Source: Isoetes taiwanensis (Eukaryota; Streptophyta; Lycopodiopsida; Isoetales; Isoetaceae). From it: a DNA stretch of 64,000 nucleotides. The notes below the pieces were generated by a model. The model was not told the DNA's origin and searched no databases. It saw only the letters and a program-made list of their open reading frames with translations. The DNA lies in the NCBI GenBank assembly GCA_021234155.1, contig JAJEKV010000136.1:186001-250000 (forward strand). The letters are read 5' to 3'. The position numbers and the translations under genes are program-made. Shown piece by piece: positions 26,814 through 38,646 of this stretch. Within the stretch, counting starts at the first letter, position 1; the number at the start of each line of letters is the position of its first letter.

Positions 26814-28850
26814 TTTTTTTATTTTTTTTTGAAGGACGACAATCTATTATCAAGGAAAATCAAGATACATACAAGGGATCTGTGACATGGGACTCAAAAC
26901 CTAGAGGACGAAATAGTCCACTAAGCAAAACCACCCATACACAGAGTATAATCAAACTCCTTGTGCCAGCTTGAGGCGTTTAATGGCCTCATCACAATCA
27001 TCATGTTCTGTGTCATCGAGATGATCATCAACAGACATCAACTTATCATGTCACTGAATAGTACGAGGCAGGATAGCCTCATGAGATGACATAACATACT
27101 TCTTCCTCACTGCCTTCTTCCAATTGGCCTGTTGCCATGACTCTTTAGCGCACTGAAGATTAGGACTATCAGCCATAACAACCTCAGAAGCATGAGAGGC
27201 AAAAGCAACATCGTGGAGAGTAGTAGGAACTATAGCTGCAACTAATGGTGCTAAGGATGACACCACCGGAACGGCATGTAGAGCATCTTCCATAGTCGAG
27301 GAATGCAAAGCAACCAGCAAAGGTTGATCATGAATAGATGAAGAAATAATAATGGGAGCTTGAACCTGGGAAGAATGTTGAACATATGCCTGAGACGCAC
27401 AAGTACCTCGATGAAAGCTAATAAAAGCCTCCTTATTATGAAACATTGGGCTAATTCTGGACCATTCAGAAGCTTAAGATCCAGCTTTTTATACCAAGGC
27501 CCGCTCTTTACAACTATACAATCTGGTAAAGGTGAGTCCACTGGCATAAACACAAATTCTTGGACCATTCATGATGGAGTATGAGATATGAACCCCAAGT
27601 CCCATTACAATTGCAACTAGAAATTGATGAGCCATTAGATCAGGAGGAAGATTAGGTAACGAGAATCAGCAAGGCATCTTTAATGCATGAACCATATCTG
27701 GTGTAAAGCCAGAAGAATAATACTGGTAGATTATATTCCCCACCAAGTGGATCAATCCCTCTTGATACCAAAGACTCCACTACATCACTACTTTCAAACA
27801 TAATAAGAACAAAGTTTTTTGCCAACAACGTGATGGACTGAAAAGGAGGAAATTGAAGGCATCTCAAAAGCCGAGATAACCAAACACAGAACCGAGAAAA
27901 ATCTAAATAGCCACCAGTAAAATACCCAAGAATTGCACAGGAAGATAAGTTCTCAGCACACTTAATACGAGCTTGATGGTCCACCTCAACCACAGGAATA
28001 CCAGAAGCTTGAACCACAATCTGACAATCAGACTAGTAAAATATGTCATTTGGAGGCAATTGTTGTTGAAGTTGAATCTATCGGGCTTTCAATGTGTCCA
28101 AGATTGCCGGCAACTCCTCGTTACTCCCTTCAGACAGTACCTGTAAAGCAACCGCTACCCTTGCCTTTCTAGATGCATTAGATATATCCTTACAAAGCCA
28201 ATCACTAAATCTTTGATATGAAACTTTTGTAACCGAATCAGATGACTTCCAAGCACTATCATTTGCTCGAGGCTGAAGAACTACATTAGGACTGGAATCT
28301 GTACCTATTTATGCAAGTTCTGTTACGCACCAGCACCTCTAGTGATAACCAACACATCAAAAGGGCGGATCCTTCAAGGAAATCGTTATCCAATGGGCCC
28401 CAACCTTTCTAGACTTTATCCCATATACCCTCAAGCATGTGGAACACACCAATGTTGTCACGAGGAATTGAACCTTGGCTCTGATACCAAATGTTACGCA
28501 CTAAGCTCCCTAGTGCTAACCAACATGCCAAAAGGGCGGATCCTTCTAGAAAATCGTTATCCAATGGGCCCCAACCTTTCCAGGCTTTATCCCATACCCC
28601 ATAGACTATATCAAATTCCCATTAACTTCCGCTCCCTTATTTGCACCGCCTTGCAAGGGAGGAAAATCCATTTCTTCAAGAAGCACTCGAGTAGCCACCA
28701 CCAAAGGCAAAGAGCTTCCAACTGAATTATTTACCTCTCTTTGCGCAGCAACTGGGGGATCACGTATCACCAAACTGGTAGTAGACTCACGCCGTTTTAC
28801 CACTGCCTTGGATGCTGGAGCAATATCTGTCTTCCCCATCCCTACGATAA
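26814..28850 (-). mobile_element. Internally deleted LINE retaining ORF1 (DUF4283-like)
   Basis: The 3' end at about 26831, after a T-run (26814-26830), shares the GAAGGACG start and an AAAACCACCC motif with the LINE 3' end at 12981, so the two are related. Coding on the minus strand runs from about 28839 (MGKTDIAPASK...) through 28017-27652 and on to about 27051. NFVLIMFESSDVVESLVSRG and, further on, CIVVKSGPWYKKLDLKLL resemble the DUF4283 domain of plant LINE ORF1. No reverse transcriptase lies between ORF1 and the 3' UTR, so ORF2 is lost. Frame breaks and a TRIM insertion (28322-28613) show it is dead. Confidence 0.68.
28322..28613 (-). mobile_element. TRIM (miniature LTR retrotransposon)
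   Basis: Two ~120-bp direct repeats, about 28493-28613 and 28322-28444, lie 172 bp apart. On the minus strand the first ends GTGCGTAACA and is followed at once by TTTGGTATCAGAGCC, a Met-tRNA primer-binding site. A ~50-bp interior then leads to the second repeat, which also ends GTGCGTAACA. This is the TRIM layout, with no coding capacity. The flanks GAATT and GAACT are a candidate diverged 5-bp target duplication. It splits LINE ORF1. Confidence 0.75.
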
Positions 28851-29108
28851 TTGGCCGAAATCAAACAGACCCAAATTCTGTCTTTCCCATAATTGGCCAA
28901 AATCAAACGAACCCAAATCTGGCCCCTAACCTAATAGCGAACCCTAACAAAATTGATGTTGACAGAGAGCTCTTGGGACAAGCTTTCTAAAGAACTAAAG
29001 ATCATTAGAAATAGAGTCCAGATGCTCAAGTTACAAGGAAAACCGCCAGCAGCCCTAAGCGCCATCATCACGAACGACCATCCTAATATTTGGACTCGGA
29101 CGCAGAAG

Positions 29109-29216
29109 ATCAATACTTTCTTCTATTGATCACGAGAAGAACAAATATAGGACGCAGAAGAAAATTGTTATAGCATATATTTGTTCTTCTCGTGATCAAT
29201 AGAAGAAAGTATTGAT
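29109..29216. repeat. Perfect 41-bp inverted repeat, 26-nt loop
   Basis: 29109-29149 and 29176-29216 are exact reverse complements. Such perfection in otherwise decayed surroundings suggests a recent origin by template switching or a fold-back transposon end. It lies near the presumed 5' end of the minus-strand LINE. Confidence 0.95.
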
Positions 29217-30822
29217 TTGGGAAACTTACCTTTAGATTCATTCTTATATATAGATAGGTGGTTATGCTCAGTTGGATTTGTATTTGCACTTTATTTTATT
29301 TTAACTTTTTGATTGATAAATAAAGTTTGTCAAAAAAAAAAAAAAAAAAAAAAAATTTTGCTTAGCCTTGTAGGACCTAGTTATGTTCGCAAATGGTTTT
29401 TTACAAGTTTTTTGTTGGGAAAAAAAAAATTATTCAAAAATAGAGGTTTTTTGTGCGTGCTGAACCATTGGGAGTTCATATAAATATAGAGGAAAATATG
29501 TAGCTTAAATTGAAAAAGGGAAATAAAGAAGCTTATATTATTTCAAGGGCTGTTTATCTTTTTAAGGGCTTGTTTTTTTAAACCTAACAAACTTTCTAAG
29601 GACCTCAAACTTTCTAAGGACCTTTTTGGTTTATCTTTTTAAGCCCTTATTGTTTCAAAACCCACAAATGCAAAGGCAGCTAGGAGTTTTTGTTGGACAG
29701 CAACTTGCATGTCGGAGGATGCCCAGATGAGCTGGGCGGCTTGCCTGACCCAGTCAGACTATTGCAGGGGGTGATGTACCTGGACTCAGGGGTTTTCTTG
29801 ATCCTAATAAGCTTGAGCTTCCCTGTGCTTGAGCGTGAGATTGTGTTAGATTTTGGAATATAAATGTCGATGGTTCACCGGCAAATTGTGTTGAATTGGC
29901 CATAAACTGATTTTCTCTGGCTTTCCAGTTGCATGCATGGCAGAATTTAGGGACGTTTTTTTATTCATGTAGCAGAATAGGAAAGAGGAGATGAAGGGGA
30001 GAGGCTTGGTTACTTCCAGAACTTAACCATGGCTGAACAAGCTAGAAGACCTGCAAAAGGCAACATTGCAAACTATATGCGAAAGAACATTATAGCGCAA
30101 CAAGATTTTATGAAAATATTGAAACTAAGACAGGTAGGTTGGGCTGTTTATTTTTTGGGCTTCTTTTATTTCTCACTTTGGGAGATGATGTTATGATTGG
30201 CCATGTTTTGTAGTAAAAAAAAAAAAAAAATTGCTTTGGTGTGTTATGGGAAATTGCTTTGGTGTGTTATGGGATTTTTGCTATATTTAATATTTCATAT
30301 GTTATTCATGAACTTGCAATGTTTTTTTTTTTTTTTTTTTCAATTAACAATGGAGAAGAGAGATTTGGGACAAAATTGATGGGATTTGAGGAGAAAATGT
30401 TCTGAGTTTTGATTTGGAAAACACATAGCAATTGTTTGTAGCAAGGATTGGGAATGGTTGAACATGTGTAGTTGCTACAGTTTCAGCCATATTGCTCCAA
30501 TCATTCTTTTGGATGCATGATTGAGGCGTCAAAATTACAAGTTGTTATGGTCATCCCTTCATTAGAATTCAGAAGTCACCAAGCTAAGATATAAAAGAAA
30601 AAGGTCTTGTTGTGTACGGTATAGTTTGGGCATAGGTGGTTCGCCTTCCACATAAACACATTGGATGTTCTTTCCTCGAACATTGTTCCTAACAAATTCC
30701 ATTTGTTTCCTTGATTTGCCCCATGCATTTCATTTTTAGTTGCGCTAGGATATTCCTCACTGCTGCAATGTCTATTGCAGCATTCTAAATCAAGTTGCCT
30801 ATGAAGTAATTTCCGTAAGAGA
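29217..30822. other. Spacer with poly(A) retroposon end
   Basis: AAATAAAGTTTGTC followed by a ~22-base A-run (about 29332-29354) looks like the plus-strand 3' end of a retroposed or LINE sequence. Two more homopolymers lie at 30216-30230 and 30321-30340. The last ~250 bases adjoin the PPR 3' end and may hold its decayed C-terminal domain. Confidence 0.4.
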
Positions 30823-33800
30823 CTATGCGTAGGATTTTTGTACTTTGATTCTCTGGTCACCACAAAACTCAGCAAAAATGTTTGAAAGCAATACAAAAGC
30901 TGCGCCATCTAATGATTCAATTTCTAGGACATATCCCATGAGACGCTCTGCGATCTCTACATTGTGATGAATTCTGCAGGCACCCAAGAGTGACCTCAAT
31001 ATTTCAGTGCTACAGTCAAACAGAGTTAAGTGGATTAGTTCCTCAGCTACATCCAAATATCCTGCTCGCCCAAAAAGATCTACCATACAAGCAAAATGGT
31101 GCACTCCTCTGGTGATGTGAAATTGACTCAAAAGTCCAAAATAGTGGCCGCCCTCATCCAACAACTGCGCATGGCTACATGCAGATAGTATAGACAGCAA
31201 GGTGGAGCTATCAGGCTTTATACCAGCCCCTTGCATCTTTTTGAATAATTGAATGCATTCTTTACCACAACCTAATTGTGCATATGCTCCAATAATCGCA
31301 TTCCATGATATAAAATTTTTCATGGGCATTGTACTGAATATTTGGTATGCATCCACAATACTACCACATTTTGCATACATGTTTACAAGAGCATTTCCAA
31401 TAATAGTGTCTGTATCCAAACCCATCCTCAAAATTTCATCATGACAATGTCTCCCCTGTTCCAATGCCGAAGTCATAGCACAGCCACTCAGAACACTAAT
31501 AAAGGTGACCGCATTTGGTTGCACATGTTTCTCTTGCATTTTTTGAAACATCAGAAGTGCCTCCTGGCCATTATTTTGCACAACATAGCCAGTAATCATT
31601 GCACTCCAGGGTACAACATCTTGTTCAGTTAAACTGCTGAATATATGGGAAGCATCGTGCATCCTCCCACATTTTGCATACATGTCTACGAGTGTATTAG
31701 CCAGGCAAGAATCAACTTTGTCCCCAGATTTGAGGACATGGGCATGGACACATTTCCCTTGTTCTATGAATGATGTTGCACCACAAGAACTGATGACATT
31801 GACAAAAGTGTAATTATCAGGTTCCACACCGCCTAGCTGCATTTCACAGAAGAGTTCAAGTGCTTTCCTGTGACTTCCATTCTGTGCACAACCTGCTATA
31901 ATTGTATTCCATATTACTCCATCTTCCACAGACATTCTTCTGAATACTAATTGGGCATCCTCAATGCTCCCACATCTTGTATATACATCAACAAGACTGT
32001 TGCAAACATTGGCGTCTGTGATGCATCCAATTCTGATAATATGGGCATGAATCCATTTGCCCTGTTCAAAATGTGACATCAGAGCACAAGCTTTCAAAAT
32101 GCTACAATAGGTGACTTCATTTGGTTTCACAAAATCCTGTTGCATATTCTTGAATAATTGAAGGGCATCTTCTTCTTTACCTGAGTCCACATACCCCAAA
32201 ATCAGCACACTCCATGAAACAACATCTTGAAACAGAAAACTGTCGAACATTTGACAGCCTTGGTCCAGGGCACCACATTTGCAAAACATGGAAAGAATAG
32301 TATTATTTACATACACATCCACATGACGCTCGGATTTAAGGATGCCAGAATAGATCCACTTTCCCTCCTCAAGCCTGAAATGGGCAGCGCAGATGCTAAA
32401 GATGGCAACAAATGTCACATCATTAGGTTCCACATCTTCCTGACACATTTCTCTAAAGAGGTTGAAAGCTCCCTTGTCACCACAGTGAGAGTGTCCTGCA
32501 ATCACCACGTTCCAAGAAACGGCCTCCCTTTGATGAAGCCTATCAAACACTTGGTCCGCATTCTGTATGCTACCACATTTTCCATACATATCAATAACTG
32601 TATTTAGTAGGAGGACTGATGAAGGATCCCCATTTCTCAAGATGGTAGCATGGACCCACTTTCCAAGTTCCAGTGAACAAATAGAGGTACATGCACCTAG
32701 AACACTAATAAAAGTTACTCCATTTGGCTTCACAGATTGATCTTGCATTTGTTGAAACATTTTCAGAGCCTCAAAACCACTTCCATGCTGAGAGTATCCT
32801 GCAATCATTGTGCTCAATGTCACAATATCTGGCATAAGAATGCTTTCATATGTTTGAAAGGCATTCTGCATATCCCCACATCTTGCATACATGTCAATGA
32901 GTGCATTTCGTACGACAGTGTCAGCCTCACATCCACTTTTTAGAAGCATGGAATGGACATGTTTTCCATTGCTCAATATCACAAGGTCGGCACATGCACT
33001 CAGAGCACTTGTAAAGGTTATCTTACTAGGCTTTACATTTTCCCATTGCATTTCCTGGAAAATTCCTATAGCCCATTTTCCAGCATCAAGGTGAGTAAAT
33101 CCTGCAATTATTGAGTTCCATGATACAACATCATGAATGGGCATTCTTGCAAATACTTGGCAGGCATCTCCTATACTCCCACACTTCGCATACATATCAA
33201 CCAGAGTGCTGCCTACAAAGACATGTGCCCCACATTGAGAAGTAAGGACATTTGCATGCACCAATTTTCCATTTTCCAAGGCTGCATCAGCTGCACATGC
33301 GCTTAGTACACTCACAAAAGTAACCTCATTTGCCTTTTCTCCAAACTCTTGCATTTCTTTGAAGATCTTGAAAGCCTCTTTATCACGACCATATTGGGAG
33401 CACCAGCTAATCATCATAGTCCAGGAAAATATATTCCGCGCAGGCATGGTGTCAAATATGTAATGAGCGTCCCCAATTCTCCCGCATTTGGCATAAAGGC
33501 TCATAAAGGTATTGCATAAAACTGTATTTTGTTCCATCAGACTTCTGACAGTAAAAGCATGGACCTGCTTTCCCCTTGCAATATCTCTCGTGTATATGCA
33601 ACCTTGCAAGAGAAAGCACGCATCTGAATATTGCAAAAGGCTGTTATGAGCCATAGAAAGCAAAAGCTGCACTGCTTCCTTTATTCTGCCTCGTTTGCAA
33701 AATTCTTTTAACCTTGCACCATGGCTAGAAGCACCATTTTCCTCTTTTGACATTCTTTGAAAGGAAGAGTTAAGAATTACATCTATTTGAGCACTATACG

Positions 33801-33837
33801 TCCTCTTCATGGTGATGTATAATTCACTTGTGGTCAT
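30823..33837 (-). CDS. PLS-class pentatricopeptide repeat protein, truncated after the E motif
   Basis: A 1004-residue intronless ORF. S-type motifs recur about every 100 residues (LYAKCGRIGDA, MYAKCGSIGDA, MYARCGDMQNA, MYGKCGSIQNA, MFCKCGALDQG, VYTRCGSIEDA, MYAKCGRMHDA, MYAKCGSIVDA, then MVDLFGRAGYLDVA), giving about nine P-L-S triplets. An E-motif region follows (SLLGACRIHHNVEIAERLMG, then FVLLSNIFAE). Such proteins bind single-stranded RNA in mitochondria or plastids, one base per motif, often guiding C-to-U editing. It stops at VQKSYA, before any E+ or DYW deaminase domain, so it would need a partner enzyme or have another RNA role. No clear transit peptide is visible in the first 30 residues. 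It is divergent to the release factor gene. Confidence 0.93.
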   Translation of the reverse strand: MTTSELYITMKRTYSAQIDVILNSSFQRMSKEENGASSHGARLKEFCKRGRIKEAVQLLLSMAHNSLLQYSDACFLLQGCIYTRDIARGKQVHAFTVRSLMEQNTVLCNTFMSLYAKCGRIGDAHYIFDTMPARNIFSWTMMISWCSQYGRDKEAFKIFKEMQEFGEKANEVTFVSVLSACAADAALENGKLVHANVLTSQCGAHVFVGSTLVDMYAKCGSIGDACQVFARMPIHDVVSWNSIIAGFTHLDAGKWAIGIFQEMQWENVKPSKITFTSALSACADLVILSNGKHVHSMLLKSGCEADTVVRNALIDMYARCGDMQNAFQTYESILMPDIVTLSTMIAGYSQHGSGFEALKMFQQMQDQSVKPNGVTFISVLGACTSICSLELGKWVHATILRNGDPSSVLLLNTVIDMYGKCGSIQNADQVFDRLHQREAVSWNVVIAGHSHCGDKGAFNLFREMCQEDVEPNDVTFVAIFSICAAHFRLEEGKWIYSGILKSERHVDVYVNNTILSMFCKCGALDQGCQMFDSFLFQDVVSWSVLILGYVDSGKEEDALQLFKNMQQDFVKPNEVTYCSILKACALMSHFEQGKWIHAHIIRIGCITDANVCNSLVDVYTRCGSIEDAQLVFRRMSVEDGVIWNTIIAGCAQNGSHRKALELFCEMQLGGVEPDNYTFVNVISSCGATSFIEQGKCVHAHVLKSGDKVDSCLANTLVDMYAKCGRMHDASHIFSSLTEQDVVPWSAMITGYVVQNNGQEALLMFQKMQEKHVQPNAVTFISVLSGCAMTSALEQGRHCHDEILRMGLDTDTIIGNALVNMYAKCGSIVDAYQIFSTMPMKNFISWNAIIGAYAQLGCGKECIQLFKKMQGAGIKPDSSTLLSILSACSHAQLLDEGGHYFGLLSQFHITRGVHHFACMVDLFGRAGYLDVAEELIHLTLFDCSTEILRSLLGACRIHHNVEIAERLMGYVLEIESLDGAAFVLLSNIFAEFCGDQRIKVQKSYA

Positions 33838-34364
33838 CCTTCATGCTTGTGAAACTCATCCTCAAGGACCAGGAAATAGTGAGCACATAGTAATAAGGAA
33901 AATCAAATAGCAATTGGCATTTCAAACAATACATCCGTAGAGAAATCTCAGAAGATATCAAATAATGATACTCCTTCTCAAGATGGATCCCATTTAACAT
34001 CATCCTGCAGTGATGGAACTCTCGCACTTTCTTCACAGAATGGTTCCTTCGTTCATTCATACTCCAAAACCCAAAAATGAGCAACGCTACAAAAAAACAG
34101 CTAAATTTTCCAGAGCGTTTTTTAGCATCTTACTTAATGTTAGAGCAGAAGACGAGCACCTGAGCCATCGGAGAAGACATAATCCAATCGAGTGCAAAAA
34201 ATTCCGCAACAAAAAAATTGCTGGGTTTTTCGTCAGAAGATCAGGGCATATCCTTGCGAATATCCCAAATCCACAGCCATTGTGAAAACCTTCTCCTATT
34301 ATTCAGCAGCCAAACGCACCTTCGGAATCCGGTTACATGAAGTTAAGCTCCTTCGCGTAGAAAG
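33838..34364. promoter_or_regulatory. Shared upstream region of two divergent organelle genes
   Basis: 527 bp separate the PPR start (33837, minus) from the release factor start (34365, plus). It must hold both 5' UTRs and promoters unless upstream non-coding exons exist. No convincing TATA box was seen. Co-regulation is inference from layout only. Confidence 0.4.
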
Positions 34365-37300
34365 ATGTTGGCTATGAGATTGGGACGTGGCTTCCTTAAC
34401 AGGGGCATTGAAGGGCTCACGTATAGGGTTTTAGTATTAAACATGAAATTCACCAGCCAAACATTTTCCAGGTCAAATTCGTTAGAAAATCATGCTACAG
34501 TTTCTATGGTTGGGCACTGGCAAATGCTACGAAGGTACTCGGCTTTTCCTGCCGAGGGCGCTGAGCTAATTGTTGCAAAGGGCTGGCAGGTGACTGAAGA
34601 AAATGCAAGTGATTGGCATGGCCATGCCGCTGCTGTTGCACATTCTATCCAGCTTATAAAAGGTAGAATGCAGGCAAGTAGTTATAATGACTGGAGCTTT
34701 CCGCTCTATAGCTAATGAATGCTGTGATGTTGTATATTTCAAGGGATAACATATTGAGTGCGTTTGTAACATGTGGCAGTGGAAGGAGGTGCTGTCACGG
34801 TTGAGGGAACTTGAGATTGAGCTCCAACAACCTGACTTATGGCAAGATCCAGAAAGAGCTTCAAAGTGTAGTCGGGAAAAGGGGGCCATTGCAGCAAGGA
34901 TGAAAGCAGTGAAAGACATGGAGGATGAACTGATGGAGCATGTTGGCCTAGCAGAATTGGCACGAGAGGAAAATGATCTCCAAGTAGAAGCTGTATGTAA
35001 TCATGGCTTTTTGTTTCCTTTTTGATAAAGAATGAAAATTAAATAGAAGTGTTCAGTGCACCTGCTAACCCAATAGTGAACGCCCTGCCATGAATGTAGG
35101 ATTCTTCCTGCGAGAATTATTAATGTTCAAATTAAGTGTTGCTTCTTTTGAGCACCACTGTTGAGTTGTTTGTTTTCAGATCTAGTAAATTTTTTTGTAT
35201 AAAGTGGCAGACATAAAGTCCCTGTGGATATAAACTTATTAATGTATTGAATTATTGTGGGAAAATATTTCAGCCAAAGGTATGAAGAAAGTAATCGTCA
35301 CGAAATAGGCCTTTCTATGTTTTTTCTTTTTTACGCTATTGGAACTTCCCAGATATACCTCATAAGCTACCCTACATGGGTTACATTTCTTTATTCTGAT
35401 CTTATGCCTTCAAATATCTGTGAGAAGAATAAAAAATCCTTGTTTTGAACTACATTCTGAAGTGGCCTCTATGTCGGTCCACAAACTGCTCAAGTTTGCT
35501 TGCCTGTATTTAATTAGTTTTTGCTGGCCAAGGCTTGTGCAATGTTGCCATCTCTGGTATTAGGAAGTGAGTTAGTTGCATGGAGAAGTGGTCCAAGCAT
35601 CATCATTCATCACCTGGAGAAAGAATAGGACAATTCCTTTTCTTCTTATAATAGGTGTTAACAACTTTCAGCTGTTTTTATGTTGCAGGAGGTAGCGGTT
35701 GCCTTGCGCAAACTCCGGAAACATGCAAATGAACTTGAATTGACAGCTCTCTTGTCTGGAAAGGATGATGCTGCTTCTTGTTTCTTGGAGGTAGTTGTCA
35801 GGCTGTCAAAGATTGCTGCATGAATTTAAGAGTATTCTATCTGGCTATCCTTTCTTATTTCTGCCTCCACAACTTTGGGCAATGATTAGGGGACCACCAT
35901 GGAATCTTTTATTATGCAAGTAACTTTACCTCTATTATTGTGTTCTAGGTGCAAGCTGGTGCAGGAGGGACTGAAAGTATGGATTGGGCATCAATGGTCA
36001 TACGAATGTACACTCAATGGGCGATGCGCCGTGGCTTTGAAGTCAGCTTGATTGACGAAATGCCTGGTGAGGAAGCAGGAATAAAGGTACAAATTTGATA
36101 TCTCAATCAGCACAATTGGGAAATGGAAGCTTCACCTTTAACCACAAGGGTCTCCCATCGCCTGTTATATGTATATATAGCAAGAAATCTGGTAGTGTCA
36201 GCCCACTGCTGTCTCTTCCTCACTGTTACTAATGTAGTCTCAGGTGGTTTCCCTTCCTTTGGGTCCTAGTCATCCTGTATGGCCCCAAAACACCAAATAG
36301 GAAAACTGTTTTGGCAGTGTTCATCACACATTTATCAGACCGAAAACTTTAGAAGTTTCCTCTCCATTATGTATAAAATAATAAGAAAAAACCACTATTT
36401 TATATGTTGTGCTATTTGATAAAGAAGAACAGGGAATCAGTTGTTGTCATGTTGGTGTCTAGTCAAATGTTGCATATCTGAAGGTTCTGCTCATACATTG
36501 AAGAGCATAGGATTTACCCCACATTTATTTGAATACTGCCATGTGTATGTGCATCTTACCTGCTACCTTGTTAACTAAAATCTGCTATTACAAAGCCTTA
36601 AATTGAGCCTCTATGGGGCTTGGCTGGTTTCTATTGCATTTGAAGCTACTGGAATATATGTTGTATTTGCGTATCACAGCGAAGAGTTTGCATGCAGAGG
36701 TTTGATGTCTTTGTTCTTGTGCGTCATTTTATATTTTTCCCTCCTTTAAGAGGATTTTCTCTGGGCAGCGAGCAACAATACGTTTGGATGGCGATTATGC
36801 TTATGGATACGCAAAGACAGAAGCAGGAGTCCACAGGTTGGTTCGCATGTCTCCGTTTGATAGCAACAAGCGTCGCCACACGTCATTTGCTGCTGTGGCA
36901 GTCATTCCGATTGAGGAAGAGTCTGCAGATAAAATGGTAATTAATGAGGCAGATTTAGTCATTGAGAGGTTTAAGGCAGGAGGACCAGGTGGCCAGCATG
37001 CAAACAAAACAGAGAGTGCAATACGTATTCTTCACAAACCAACTGGCATAACTGCTCAGTGTCATTCTCAAAGGTACGGCTTTACCGCTGAGACGACATT
37101 ACAAGTAGTATCTTAGAGAAGAATTTGAAGCACATCAGCAAAGCATATTAAGAAGAATATCTGATATCAGCCCTAGGAGGGTAACAGAGTAAATTCTAAA
37201 TGTTGAGTGCATTCTGGTTAAGCATTTATTTCTTTTTTCTTGTTTCCCTATTTTGGAAGATTGTATGCAAACGTATACTTCCTTAATTTCTCCTGCACTA

Positions 37301-38646
37301 GGGTTCTAGTTGCTTTCCTTATTAGTAAAGGAGGTGGTCATCTCTTGGAGCGTTCTGGCTTGCTTTTCCAGCAAAATCTCAAATGCTGGGTTACTTTACT
37401 TCCTCGTATCTAATTAGATGAAACAGAGACGTGGAGACAATGGAATCTGTGTTGTACCTCATAAACACTATACTTGGAGAGACAAAGTGTTCTTCAAGTG
37501 GTATAAATAACCTTTGCAAAGGCTTTTATGCATGGCGAATCCTAGGTTTGGTTGCCTGTACAATTACGTAGGTAAGGAATTGGAACGGAACGAAATTTTA
37601 ATGTTGGAAAGCTTTTCACATAGAACTGCATCTTTGCGGGGAGCTTCTGATCTGCAATGCTACATTGAACAAGCTGATTGCTTAGAGAGGCAATGGTGCA
37701 GTTCAATTATAGTAGAAAAGATGGGGCCGAACCAAAGCTGAAAGCCAACATCTTCTAATTCCTTTCTCTCGACCATGGTCTTAAACTTAGTCCATTCTAT
37801 AGGTAATCCGGAATGCCTTGTCAACCTGCATGATAATCTGTGGCAGTTAGGTTGATTGATGGATATGATCCTGCTTCCAATTACATTTTTTCTAGATGCA
37901 AATATGGAATGGTTGGATAAGATCCTGCGCCATTACATTTTTTATAGATGCAAATATAGAAACTTGTATGTTAAACGAATTTGAACTAGCCCAGGTGATC
38001 CGTTCTGGATTGGTTGTTCACATCTACCTCTTCATTTCTGGGGCATGAGCATGCAATGGAGCATGTTACGTAATATTAAATAACTAGAGGCTGTCTACAT
38101 GAAGTGCAATTAGATTCAAAACTTGGTTTATATTCTTTTAGGTCTCAGCATCAGAATAAAGAAGCAGCATTGCAAGTTCTGAAGTCACGTATTCGTCAAA
38201 TGCGATTTGCCCAACAGGCAGAAGCAACTGCTCATCACACCCAGTCTTTAAGCGAAATATCATGGGGTAATCATATACGCTCTTATGTGCTTCAGGTAAT
38301 TTATTTTACTGCTCTTATGCTTGTGTATTTGGAGATCTATAAATTGCAATTTCTATAATCTAGATTCCATAGCTGCTTTGGCTTGTTCAAAAGCTATTAT
38401 GGCTTTGTGACTTGCCTTTTTCCAATTCATATAAGCCTAGTCTGCTACACCTGTATAATATTCAAGTTTCCATTCTGATAACAAGCAATCATGACTACTT
38501 GTTTATATTATTGGCAGCCTTATCAGATGGTCAAAGATATGAGGACAGGTTACGAGGTCTCAGACCCGTACTCTGTATTAGCTGGTGACCTAGATAGTTT
38601 TATCATGAAGTTCTTAGCTTCAATGGCCAGTAATCAGGCTTCTTGA
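34365..38646 (+). CDS. prfB: Peptide chain release factor 2, probably mitochondrial
   Basis: Ends translation at UGA and UAA in organelle ribosomes. Exons 34365-34673, 34780-34992, 35689-35790, 35949-36086, 36769-37073, 38142-38295 and 38518-38646 join in frame to 449 residues. The stop-recognition tripeptide SPF is at about 282-284 ([15 protein letters not shown]) and the catalytic GGQ at 328-330 ([13 protein letters not shown]), so both functional sites are intact. Domain order is coiled N-terminal region, [19 protein letters not shown] domain, GGQ loop, then a basic helix and [13 protein letters not shown] at the C-terminus. The first ~100 residues have a basic, Ser-rich start ([14 protein letters not shown]) fitting an organelle presequence. 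The sequence style ([15 protein letters not shown]) is closer to alphaproteobacterial RF2 than to plastid HCF109. Intron 1 has a GC donor (CAG|GCAAGT). Confidence 0.92.

Noticed and set aside
31253-33094. Plus-strand ORFs of 60-126 residues over the PPR gene
   Set aside because: They are antisense shadows of the 1004-residue PPR frame, which has clear repeat motifs.
37514-37741. 75-residue ORF in the fifth prfB intron
   Set aside because: No similarity, and it lies wholly within an intron defined by protein continuity.
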